Shown: positions 40,819 to 50,500 of the stretch, piece by piece
Layout of the letters: each line of letters opens with the position of its first letter
Position numbering within the stretch: the stretch's first letter is position 1
Assembly (NCBI GenBank): GCA_035319185.1
Contig: DATHDF010000074.1
Location: 124,001 to 188,000, forward strand
Reading direction: 5' to 3'
Source: Fen-1308 sp035319185
GTDB lineage: Bacteria; Nitrospirota; Thermodesulfovibrionia; Thermodesulfovibrionales; Dissulfurispiraceae
Length of the DNA stretch: 64,000 nt
The notes under the pieces: model-generated
What the model was told of the DNA's origin: nothing
Database searches by the model: none
The model's input: only the letters and a program-made list of their open reading frames with translations
Position numbers and translations under genes: made by a program

Positions 40819-43359
40819 ATGCTGTTTCAGAACATCATCAGGAAGATGACGGGCGGGCAGTCGCAGGACGATGTCATACGCGAAGCCTTCAGGTCCAAAT
40901 ATGCCTCCTTCAACCAGCTTTTGGCAAAGAACAATCATGTGCTGGAGCTTATGGCCGATATGGAAGAGAAGCGGTCCGGCGAGTTTCTCTTCGACCGCAG
41001 TTATGTGGAAAAAATGACGGCCTCGATCTCCGAAGGCATTCATGAAATAATAGAGCGTCTGAACATGATATCGGGCGACCGCTACAGGCCGCTTTATGAC
41101 CGTTACTCAATCATCAACTCGGGCATCCAGGAGCTGCTGGCCAGAAAGACCGAAATACCGTCTGGCAGCCTCACCATACCATTTGAAAATGTAACGGGCG
41201 ACCTTACAGATCGGCTGGGGGGCAAGAACGCTCACCTCGGGGAAGTACGAAACCGCATCCACCTGCCGACGCCCGACGGCTTTGCTATAAGCACTTACGC
41301 CTTCAAGAAATTTTTCGACCATAACAGTCTGCAGGCACAGATTGCTGCAAAGCTGGATGGCCTCTCGCTGGATGATCTTGTAGAGCTTAACAGGGTAACA
41401 TCCGAAATTCAGGGGATGGTATCGTCCGCCGAAGTCCCCGGCGAGCTTGAGGATGCTGTTAACGCGGAGCTTAAAGCCCTTTCTTCAGGCCCTGCGCCGA
41501 TGTTTTCAGTTAGAAGCAGCGCCCTTCAGGAGGACGGTGAATTCAGCTTCGCAGGCCAGTACGCCACGTTCCTAAATGTGCATCCCGGTCAGGTTATGCA
41601 GCGGTACAAGGATGTGGTGGCCAGCCTCTTCACATCCAGGGCGCTCTTTTATTTCAAGACAAAGGGGCTCAGCGAAAGCGATATGGTGATGTCCGTAGGC
41701 GTGCTTAGGATGATAGACGCAAAGGCTGCAGGCGTGATCTACTCAAAGGACCCCAACAACTCCAGGTCTACCGACGTAGTGCTGAGTTCGGTGCGAGGTC
41801 TCGGCAAGTGCGTTGTGGACGGGACCGTGACCCCGGAATCCTACAGAATCTCGCGCAGCCTGGAAATCGTTTCGAGAGACATTCACCCCCAGGAAAAGAT
41901 GATCGTCTGCCTGGCCGAAGGCTCCACCGAAGAGGTCGATCTGACCGCAGCCGCGGGTGAGCAGAGCATCAGTGACGATGAAATCAGAACGCTCGCCGGG
42001 TATGCCCTATACATCGAACGGCACTATGACGGCCCTCAGGACATCGAGTGGGCCATGGACCGAGGCGGCTCCTTTTACATTCTTCAGACAAGGCCACTGC
42101 GGATCATCGAAAAGGAAACCCCAAGAGCCATACCGACCAGACTTGCCGGACACACCGTGCTGATCGACAAAGGCATAATAGCATGCAAGGGCATAGGTTT
42201 CGGCAAGGTTCACATGGTGCGCTCCGACGCAGACCTGGCCGACTTTCCGGACGGCGCAGTACTGGTGGCGAAACATACGTCTCCGAGGTACGTTTCTGTG
42301 ATGAACAAGGCGAGCGCGATAGTCACCGACTTCGGAGGGGCGACCGGCCACATGGCGTCTCTTGCTCGGGAATTCCAGGTACCAGCGCTGCTCGACACTG
42401 AATCCGCCACATCAAAGCTGCGTGACGGACTGGAAATCACTGTAGATTCATACAACTGCAATGTGTATGAAGGAAGGGTGGACGAACTGATCGAGTTCGC
42501 CGAGAAGAAGGAAGACCCCTTCAAAGATACGGTGATCTTCAAGACCCTGCAGAAGGTGCTCAAATGGATAGTGCCTCTCAAGCTGATAGAGCCGGACGGC
42601 GAAGATTTCAGGGCCGAAGCATGTGACACATTCCACGACATCACGCGTTTCAGCCACGAAATGGCCATGCGTGAGATGTTCAGGATCACCTCGACTCCTT
42701 CAGACGAGATCGGTGAGACACGGAAACTCGTCGCCGGTATACCCCTCGTATCGTACCTCATCGACCTTGGGGGCGGCATATCCGAAGACGCCCCAAAGGT
42801 GCTTAATCCCGACCATCTGGTCTCCAATCCGCTGAGGGCCTTTTTCCGCGGCCTCGTCACCTCGAACTGGCCGCAGGCCAAGCCCGTTGATGCCGGGGGT
42901 TTCCTGGGTATGCTGGCCCACACCGCTGCGATCCCCGAAGAGGAATTGCAAAGGACCGGAGAGAAAAGCTTCTCTTTCATATCTGAACACTATATGAATT
43001 TCCTGCTTCGTCTGGGTTATCATCTTTCGACCGTCGAGTCTTTTGCAGGAGATACCATAAACGACAACTATATCCGCTTCTTCTTCAAGGGAGGGGGTGC
43101 CGCTGCTGAACGGCGGCTGAGAAGGGTCAGGCTGATAGCCGAAATATTGAGGGCAATGGACTTCAGGGTAAAAATCGTGGACGACGTGGTCGACGCTGTG
43201 CTTACTAAATACAGAAGACATATGATCGAGGAAAAGCTCGAAGTTCTGGGCAAGCTGACAGCCTATACCAAGCAGCTTGACATGGTCATGTATAACGATG
43301 CGATAACCGATTTCTACATCCAGGATTTCATAAAGAAAAATATCAGGAAAGCAACCTAG
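40819..43359 (+). CDS. PEP-synthase-like protein without the PEP-binding barrel
   Basis: 846 aa from the ATG at 40819. An N-terminal helical region (1-105) is followed by a PPDK/PpsA-type ATP-grasp (about 110-425; LGGKNAHLGEV, MFSVRSSALQEDGEFSFAGQYATFLN, EWAMDRGGSFYILQTRP). A swivelling phosphohistidine domain (about 440-540) then follows, with His511 in GGATGHMASLAREFQVPALLD. The final 290 residues are not the PEP/pyruvate TIM barrel and look novel (IPLVSYLIDLGGGISEDAP, FFRGLVTSNWPQAKPV). It may phosphorylate itself from ATP and pass phosphate to another substrate. Confidence 0.85.
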   Translation: MLFQNIIRKMTGGQSQDDVIREAFRSKYASFNQLLAKNNHVLELMADMEEKRSGEFLFDRSYVEKMTASISEGIHEIIERLNMISGDRYRPLYDRYSIINSGIQELLARKTEIPSGSLTIPFENVTGDLTDRLGGKNAHLGEVRNRIHLPTPDGFAISTYAFKKFFDHNSLQAQIAAKLDGLSLDDLVELNRVTSEIQGMVSSAEVPGELEDAVNAELKALSSGPAPMFSVRSSALQEDGEFSFAGQYATFLNVHPGQVMQRYKDVVASLFTSRALFYFKTKGLSESDMVMSVGVLRMIDAKAAGVIYSKDPNNSRSTDVVLSSVRGLGKCVVDGTVTPESYRISRSLEIVSRDIHPQEKMIVCLAEGSTEEVDLTAAAGEQSISDDEIRTLAGYALYIERHYDGPQDIEWAMDRGGSFYILQTRPLRIIEKETPRAIPTRLAGHTVLIDKGIIACKGIGFGKVHMVRSDADLADFPDGAVLVAKHTSPRYVSVMNKASAIVTDFGGATGHMASLAREFQVPALLDTESATSKLRDGLEITVDSYNCNVYEGRVDELIEFAEKKEDPFKDTVIFKTLQKVLKWIVPLKLIEPDGEDFRAEACDTFHDITRFSHEMAMREMFRITSTPSDEIGETRKLVAGIPLVSYLIDLGGGISEDAPKVLNPDHLVSNPLRAFFRGLVTSNWPQAKPVDAGGFLGMLAHTAAIPEEELQRTGEKSFSFISEHYMNFLLRLGYHLSTVESFAGDTINDNYIRFFFKGGGAAAERRLRRVRLIAEILRAMDFRVKIVDDVVDAVLTKYRRHMIEEKLEVLGKLTAYTKQLDMVMYNDAITDFYIQDFIKKNIRKAT

Positions 43360-43361
43360 CG

Positions 43362-43760
43362 CTAAAGATACTTGCTCAGCACGGCCTCCATCTCGAGGCT
43401 GAATGCCGTCATGTCGAAGGCCTTGTGCATGAAATCGTTTGCGCCGGCATCGAGCGATGCCGAGCGATCCGATTCCAGCGATGATGAAGTAACTACAACA
43501 ACCGGGATCCTGCTCAGGCGATCGTCGCGCCGCAGCTCTGAAAGAGTATCAATCCCGTTCATTCCGGGCATTTTGAGGTCCAGAAGTATCAGATTGGGCA
43601 GGGGATGCCCGGCGTGAATGAGGTCGATGGCCTCCCTGCCGCCGTAAGCAGATTGCACCTTCACATCGGGTCTCAACGATTCAATGGCTATGACCGTAAG
43701 CTCCATGTCATCGGCATCGTCGTCAATTATCAAAATAGTACTGGCCATGCTGTCTATCAT
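43362..43760 (-). CDS. Single-domain response regulator (Rcp1-like)
   Basis: 132 aa (127 if the ATG five codons later is used). Receiver with a D-D-D stretch (IIDDDADD), Asp61 (LILLDLKMPG), VVVTSS and Lys in MHKAFDM. Its extended alpha-1/loop and GHPLPNLILLDLKMPG are typical of receivers served by phytochrome-type kinases (SASHDLRAP). The kinase gene 47 bp upstream is of that class. Last gene of the CheBR-SBP-kinase operon. Confidence 0.93.
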   Translation of the reverse strand: MIDSMASTILIIDDDADDMELTVIAIESLRPDVKVQSAYGGREAIDLIHAGHPLPNLILLDLKMPGMNGIDTLSELRRDDRLSRIPVVVVTSSSLESDRSASLDAGANDFMHKAFDMTAFSLEMEAVLSKYL

Positions 43761-43807
43761 TCTATCCCGCTAAAGGTTATCAACAATGAAAGAGGCTTGC
43801 AAGGCCC

Positions 43808-46471
43808 TCACTCCTCAACGGTAAAATAGATCGTAGCCCCCTTGCCGACCTTCCCTTCGGCCCATATTCTCCCACCGTGGCGGCGGATTACCCTGTCGGC
43901 AATGGCAAGGCCGATGCCTGTACCTTCGAACTCGCTGGTCGTGTGCAGCCGGTGAAACGGCAGGAACATTCTCTCTGCGAACTTCTGGTCGAACCCGGCA
44001 CCGTTGTCGCGCACATAAAAAACAGTCTGTCCGTCTCTGTTTATGGAACCCAGCTCAATCCGCGCATTATCGGTCTTCGATGTAAACTTCCAGGCATTTC
44101 CGATCAGGTTGCTCAGGGCCACCTCTATCAACCGCGGGTCGACTGATGCGGTCAGGTCACCGCCTATCACAACATCCACCTTTCTGTCGGGCTTTGCTTC
44201 CATCAGGTTCGCAATGATCATATCAGCCTTCTTGCCCATATCGACCTTTATCCGCGTCATGTCCTGGCGCGACACCCTGGACAGATGCAACAGGTCGTCT
44301 ATCAGGCCGGTCATCCTGACCGCACCATGACGGATGCGGGCGAGATATTCCCTGCCCTTTTCATCAAACCTATCGCCATATTTTTTCTCGACGATCTCCG
44401 TAAACCCCGATATGGCGCGTATAGGTGCCCTGAGATCATGAGATGCGGAGTAGACGAAAGATTCCAGTTCGCGGTTCAGCTCAGTGAGGGTTACATTAGC
44501 AAGCATCAGTTCCTGTTCGGCCCCTTTCTGGGCTTCTTTAAGGCGCATGACCTGGCACCCATACGAAACATTGTCAGCCAGTTCCGAAAGCAGTTTCACC
44601 TCGTTCTCGGAGAACGGGTCCGCCTCGCCCGAATAGATGGAAACAGCACCAAAGACCTCATTATTGGAGATGAGCGGAAATGCTGCCGACGCAGCGTATC
44701 CGCGCCTGAGCGCCTCGGCCCGCCAGGGCTCAAAGTCGGGATTGGTCAGCATGTTCGGGCAGACAGACATCACGCCAGTACGGATGGCGGTGCCGGTGGG
44801 TCCCCTGCCCCTTTCGGTATCGGCCCAGCTTATCTTCAGGGTATCAAGATAACCCTCTTCAAACCCGGCGTGGGCAACAGGCAGCACCGACTTTTCATCA
44901 TCCTTCTGAGCATACCCTATCCACACCATGCTGTACCCGCAGTCATCAATAATAATCCGGCAGATATCGTTTAGAAATGCCGTTTCATCATTTGCCCTAA
45001 TAATTGCCTGGCTGCTGTCGCTGAGGGCCTTCAGCGCTTTGTTCAGTCTGATCGCTTCCGCCTCTGCCTGTTTGCGCACATTGATTTCCTTAAGCAGCAC
45101 CTTGTTCAGCTCCTCGGCCCTCTGCCGCGCAGCTATGGAATCCTCCATAAGATTGAGCGCCGCCACGCGCGAGCCGCGAAGGGACTCGTTCGCAGCCTTT
45201 AGCTCCGCCGTGCGCTCGACGACCCGGTGCTCTAAAGTTGCGTTGAGTTCGTTAAGCTCCTTCGTTCTTTCTGCGACACGTGTCTCCAGGTCGTCAAAGG
45301 CCTTCCGAAGTCCTTCCTCGGCCTTCTTGCGGTCGGATATGTCAACGCAGAATTCCACGCAGGCGTTTTCGCCGAGAGAGCTGCCAGCAAAGAGCAGCCA
45401 CTGCCGAGTACCGTCGCTGCGGAAATATTCCTTTTCATAAGGACCGACACGACCGGTCTCATTAAGCTTTTCGATCTCAGCAAGGCTTGCCTCCACATAT
45501 TCCGGCGGGGTAAGTTTCTGCCAGGTCAGTTGACGCGCCTCAACTTCACGGCGGCTGTAGCCCATCATATCGAGGAAGGTGTCGTTTGCATCCGTCATAC
45601 AACCCGTTGTAAGATCCCAGAACATCACGCCGACCGTCTCTACCTCCAGCACCTTCTTCAGTCTCTCATGGCTTTCCCGCAGCAATGCCTCCGCTCTACT
45701 CCTCTCTTCGATCTGCGCCTCAAGCTGCAGCTGAGATTCATGCAGTCTTGCAGTCATGTTGTCAAAGGAAGTAGACAGGTCCGAAAACTCATCATTACCC
45801 TCCAGGGCAATTCTGTCGTCGAGATTCCCCTCTCCGATCCTGACTGCGCCATCCCTCAGGCGACTAATCCGCTCGGTTATCAGACGGCCTGTCGCCCTTT
45901 CATTGACAAGTGCAGCCGCACTCAGCATCACTACAATAAGGAATATCCCGCCCCCAGTCAGCTTGAAGGCCGAGATTACGGCATCATTCCCCGACTTCTG
46001 GAGTCTGGAATTCAGCAGTATAGTCTCATAAATCCGCATGTTCAGCTGGCTGAGCAGCATATTTCCCCTGGCTTCTGACAGCACATCGGGGTGCGCATTG
46101 GGCCCTCGCTTCTCGCGGGCTTCCCGGATGGACCTTGCCAATTTTCCGGTTGACTCATGGACCTCAAGCAGTTCATCAATAATCGCTTTATCTTCCGGCC
46201 CGCCGAATTTTTCAGCGGCGGATTTCAATAGGTTGCCGACCTCTTTCTGTTTGGAGATAAGCTGCAACTTCGACCGCTCGCTACCGGTCTGGAAATAGTC
46301 GGTCCTGAGCATTAATCTCTCGTATGATGCCGTCATAATCGCATCAGCCATCTTCGATAACTCAATGGCCCGAGCAACCCTATATCCGGCAGCAGCTATG
46401 ACCGCTACTATAATGCAAACCCCAACCGACAGGAGTATTGAATTCATTCTAAGCCTTTGCTTGATCTGCAT
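43808..46471 (-). CDS. PAS-GAF sensor histidine kinase with periplasmic helical domain
   Basis: 887 aa. Membrane helices at about 13-33 and 170-190 flank about 135 periplasmic helical residues, followed by HAMP (about 190-245), PAS (about 270-390), a long coiled coil, GAF (about 495-630; NDICRIIIDDCGYSMVWIGYA), and DHp with His678 in the SASHDLRAP form. ATPase motifs are LIGNAWKFT, DNGAGFD and GTGIGLAI. It is 10 bp downstream of the binding-protein gene, which may present a ligand to it. Confidence 0.93.
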   Translation of the reverse strand: MQIKQRLRMNSILLSVGVCIIVAVIAAAGYRVARAIELSKMADAIMTASYERLMLRTDYFQTGSERSKLQLISKQKEVGNLLKSAAEKFGGPEDKAIIDELLEVHESTGKLARSIREAREKRGPNAHPDVLSEARGNMLLSQLNMRIYETILLNSRLQKSGNDAVISAFKLTGGGIFLIVVMLSAAALVNERATGRLITERISRLRDGAVRIGEGNLDDRIALEGNDEFSDLSTSFDNMTARLHESQLQLEAQIEERSRAEALLRESHERLKKVLEVETVGVMFWDLTTGCMTDANDTFLDMMGYSRREVEARQLTWQKLTPPEYVEASLAEIEKLNETGRVGPYEKEYFRSDGTRQWLLFAGSSLGENACVEFCVDISDRKKAEEGLRKAFDDLETRVAERTKELNELNATLEHRVVERTAELKAANESLRGSRVAALNLMEDSIAARQRAEELNKVLLKEINVRKQAEAEAIRLNKALKALSDSSQAIIRANDETAFLNDICRIIIDDCGYSMVWIGYAQKDDEKSVLPVAHAGFEEGYLDTLKISWADTERGRGPTGTAIRTGVMSVCPNMLTNPDFEPWRAEALRRGYAASAAFPLISNNEVFGAVSIYSGEADPFSENEVKLLSELADNVSYGCQVMRLKEAQKGAEQELMLANVTLTELNRELESFVYSASHDLRAPIRAISGFTEIVEKKYGDRFDEKGREYLARIRHGAVRMTGLIDDLLHLSRVSRQDMTRIKVDMGKKADMIIANLMEAKPDRKVDVVIGGDLTASVDPRLIEVALSNLIGNAWKFTSKTDNARIELGSINRDGQTVFYVRDNGAGFDQKFAERMFLPFHRLHTTSEFEGTGIGLAIADRVIRRHGGRIWAEGKVGKGATIYFTVEE

Positions 46472-46481
46472 TAATCAGCTC

Positions 46482-47489
46482 CTACCTTAGTATCCTTACT
46501 GCATCAGGGTTGACCGATTTAAGACCGTCGAAATAAATAAAATCCAGGTAGTTAGGCATTTCAGTCGCCCGGGTCAAGCCATTATTGATTGCCCAGCGCG
46601 ATTCATCCTCCAGCGCAAGGACGAGCGTCTGATCAAGCGACACCCTGAAGTTATTGGCAGCCCATGTCTCACTGACCAGGGCTTTTTCAGTGTTGCTGTA
46701 TTCAGCTACAATCCCCTGCGCTTCGACTGGATTGCTCCGGATAAATTCCTCTGCCTTGATCAAAGCACGGAGCACCTTCCTTACTTTATCAGGGTTGTCG
46801 CGTATTGTGACCTGCCTTGCAACGACTACAAAGAACTGGGTATATAAATCTTCGCCATAAAACGTCGTGCCTGCCTCACCCAGCTTCTTTTGCGCGTGAA
46901 CCAGTAGCGGGTTCCAGAGCGTAGCAGCGTCAACATCACCGCTAAGCAGTGCTTCCAGCACTTTTTCCGGGGCCAGATTGACCGTCGTAACGCTCCTTTG
47001 GGATACACCATTTATAGTCAATATGGAGTACAGAAAAAAATCTGCAATGGTGCGAGGGGTTGTCGCAATCTTCCTGCCTTTCAAATCCTCAAGCGTTTTA
47101 ATGCCGCGGTCCTTTCTGGCCAGAATCGCCATATTCCTGTGCGATGTATCGATTGTTGCGATTATGCATATTTTTTCGCCCTTCATGATCGACAACAAGA
47201 CAGGGGCTTCGGCAACAGTCGCAAAATCAGCCTTGCCGTCGAGCACTGACTGAAGCGCCTGTTTCCCAATCTGATGAGTCTGCAGGGTGGCGGCCAGCCC
47301 TTCCGCGGCATAATAACCCTTTGCGTTTGCAACCTGCACAAGGGCCGAGTCTGGAAGTATGGTCGAGGCAATTGTGACCTGGTCCGAAGGCGCAGGGGCC
47401 TTTGGGTCAGTGCGCGAACAGGCCGGCATAAAGGCGACAAGCGCAATAGATGCAAGCGCTGAAACAGCCTTTAACAATGTGCACTTCAT
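46482..47489 (-). CDS. NMT1/SsuA-type periplasmic binding lipoprotein (orphan)
   Basis: 335 aa from the ATG after GTGGAGGCAGGCG. Lipobox MPAC. NMT1/THI5-like fold: VTIASTILPDSALVQVANAKGYYAAEGL, LDGKADFATVAEAPVLL, RKIATTPRTIADFFLYSIL, VLEALLSGDVDAATLWNPLL and TQFFVVVARQV. Relatives bind sulfonates, nitrate, bicarbonate or thiamine precursors for ABC uptake. No permease or ATPase gene is adjacent. It lies between a CheB-CheR-PAS gene and a transmembrane kinase, suggesting a sensing role. Confidence 0.92.
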   Translation of the reverse strand: MKCTLLKAVSALASIALVAFMPACSRTDPKAPAPSDQVTIASTILPDSALVQVANAKGYYAAEGLAATLQTHQIGKQALQSVLDGKADFATVAEAPVLLSIMKGEKICIIATIDTSHRNMAILARKDRGIKTLEDLKGRKIATTPRTIADFFLYSILTINGVSQRSVTTVNLAPEKVLEALLSGDVDAATLWNPLLVHAQKKLGEAGTTFYGEDLYTQFFVVVARQVTIRDNPDKVRKVLRALIKAEEFIRSNPVEAQGIVAEYSNTEKALVSETWAANNFRVSLDQTLVLALEDESRWAINNGLTRATEMPNYLDFIYFDGLKSVNPDAVRILR

Positions 47490-47504
47490 ATCGCCTGCCT
47501 CCAC

Positions 47505-50500
47505 TTAATCGTCATTCGGTGTTTCATCGAACTCCACTTTATATCTCGGGAGTTCACCCGTCCTGCTGCAGAGCTCATTCAATTCTCTCTTTAATTCCAC
47601 CATTCGCAACTCCCGCCCTACCGCAGCCTTATTGAAGCGCTCCAGTTCGTCGTTTTTGAACTTAAGCTCTTCCATAGCGCTACTGATACTATCCTCAGCC
47701 TCCTTGCGTTTCGTGATATCTTCGCTGAAAATCACGATCCCGCCAACCCCTCCCGCATCGTCGTACCACGGGCGTACCTCCCAACTGAGCCACTGTACGG
47801 ACCCGTCGGCACGGTCGAAGCGGTCTTCATCACATTTGAGAACCTCACCAGCCAGACAGCGTTTATGTATTTCCTTCCATCTTTCGGGCATATCTGGAAA
47901 TACTTCATAATGCGACAGCCCGGTAATGTCACGGTCCATCATGTTGAAATCGCCCATCCAGCGGCGGCTCGCGCTTACATACCTCATGTCGCGATCAAAC
48001 ATGGCCAGCGCCGCCGGAGCATGCTCGATGAATACGGCAAGGCGTTTTTCGCTCACCCGCAGGGCCTCATCGGTCCGGAACTTTGCCAGAGCGACTGCCA
48101 GATAGTCGGCAAGCCTCTCCCACAAGGCTATCGACTCAGCCGTAAAGCGGTCGGGTCTGCGGTCGTTAAGTTGCAGGAGGCCCAGTCTTTCATCGCCGAG
48201 GGTCAACCCGATAAGTGCCACTGATTCATAGCCTTCTCCATTGCATCGGTTTCGTGTTCTTGCCTGACGGTCCTTTTCGGTGGTCGTAGCTAGAAGGCGA
48301 GTGGTGTTGTTGGCCCAGAAGCTGCCTCGTTTTGTAAAGAAAGGTTTTACAGGATCGAAGCGGCCGCAGATGACGTTGCCGCACATGCAATCGAGCGCGG
48401 GGTTTCCGGCGCCGTCGAGGATGGGCCTTCCGTTCTCGTCACGAGCGCAAAGCCTGTTTTCAAGCATGACGAACTCCTTCGAGAATCCGCGGGTCTCATA
48501 ATAAGGATAGTCGTATTCCTGCCTGAGTCTGATGCCGACAGCTTCACAGCCGGACTTCCGCTGAAAGAATTCGGTGGCGGCATGAATCAGATCGGCAGTA
48601 GATTTGCTTTCATTAACAAGCTGCAGGAATTCGACCGCAGACTCCTTCTCCGCTTCAATCCGTTTGCGTTCAGTTATGTCACGGGCAACATGCACCGCGC
48701 CCGTGAGCCTGCCCGCTTCATCGAACATCGGGGTCGTGCTGACCAGAAAATCGCCACCGAGACGACTCTCATGCACTTCAGCAATATGTTCACGGGAGTC
48801 GATGCAGGTCTGTAAATGCGGACAAAAAGGAGGTGGCTCTGTCATGCCGTGTACCGCATCGTGACATTTCATGCCGACACATTTTTCGGGCGGCTGGCCG
48901 AGCCGATCGGCCATTGCCTTGTTAACCCGAATTACGGTATGGTTGCAATCCAGGATGGCGATCATGTCGGGAACAGTATCAAAGGTAAGCTCCCAGGCCT
49001 TCTTAGCGTTGATGAGCGCATTTTCCATCTTCTTTCTTTCGGTGATTTCGTAAGCGTAAATGCGCACAAAATTGAATTCAGGAGAGAGATGGATAGTCTC
49101 TCCGAAAGTCCTGTCCTTTATGTTCACCTCGCGGTGGACTGATGCCTCAGCTTTTTTGTCCCACGCCCTTACGATGGCGTCAAGGTCGGGCGGAGCAAAA
49201 GCCGCTGCGGTCATGTCCTCTCCGAGGCCCTGCAAAATCCTTTGAGATGCCGGGTTCATGAAAACAACACTGCCGGTAAGGTCCAGTTCCAGCACGGGAT
49301 TGGGGTTCAGGCGCGGGAATGAGGCCAGATGTCTGGTACTCTCTTCTGCCTGTTTCATTTCCGATATATCGGCGAAGGTGATTATCACTCCCTCGATCCG
49401 GCTGTCTGCAGTCCGATACGGCAGCGTCGTGCGTACATACCATGACTGGTTTATTCTGATCTCCTGTCTTGTCGGCACCAGGCTGTCGCGCACAGCTTCG
49501 GCATCCGTTATCAGGTCCAAACCGAGATGATCGATGGATATGTCCAGGATAGGCCTGCCGATGTCCGCCGGAATGAGCTTGATCAACCTGGTCATCGCAG
49601 GCGTAAAACGCTTGACCCTCAGCTGCAAATCCAGAAACACCGTTGGAATGTTAGAGCTGGCCAGAAAGTTGTTGAGGTCGTTGTTGGTTGATTCCTGCTC
49701 TTCGATCTTGGCCTGAAACTGCGTGTTCACCGTGATAAGCTCTTCGTTGAGTGACTGGAGCTCTTCCCTGGAGGTCTCGAGCTCTTCGTTCGCAGCCTGG
49801 AGCTCTTCATTTGAGGACTGCAGCTCCTCGTTGAGTCCCCTCAACTGTTCGATGCGGCCCTGCAGTTCTTCACGTGTAGTGGAGAGCTCGCATTCGAGCT
49901 GCCGGATGGCTGTCTCTTCAACAGCGTCAGCCTCAAGCGAAAGAGGGGCCGATTCATCGACAACACAGTTCTTTTCCCTGAATATCACCAGGAAAAGGTG
50001 CTCTCTCACTTTTGAGATCCGTATCGAAACCTGCTTCTTCTTCCTGTCGTCACCCGTCATGGCGGCACGGACGGCTACCGGTTTCTGATCCTGACCTGCT
50101 TTGTAAAGCGCCCCTCTGATCCTTGTCTTCAGGTTTTCAGGCAGCAGCTCCAGCAAGTCGCGCGTAGGGACACCGCGCGGTTGGCGCAGGTACCTGTTTG
50201 TCGGGCCGTTATGATATACAATCTGATAGTTGTGGTCGATCGCAACGGCGGCGGGCGCAAATTCCTCAAGCAAAAGTTCCTGCGCGTACTGGTTGTCGGT
50301 CAAAGTAGTATCGGCTGCCGCAGCCCGGTTAGCAGTTTGGCGGCCAGCGCGCTCAGATGAGTAGGGCACCACGAGCGGAAGCCTTTCAGAAGAGTACCTC
50401 TCGGCCTTCCTGTATATCCGGCACTTCTTGTGTGATACCGACTTGAACAGATTGCCCTTCCGTCCCGGCGACTCTGCATTGCCGAGGAACAGATAGCCTC

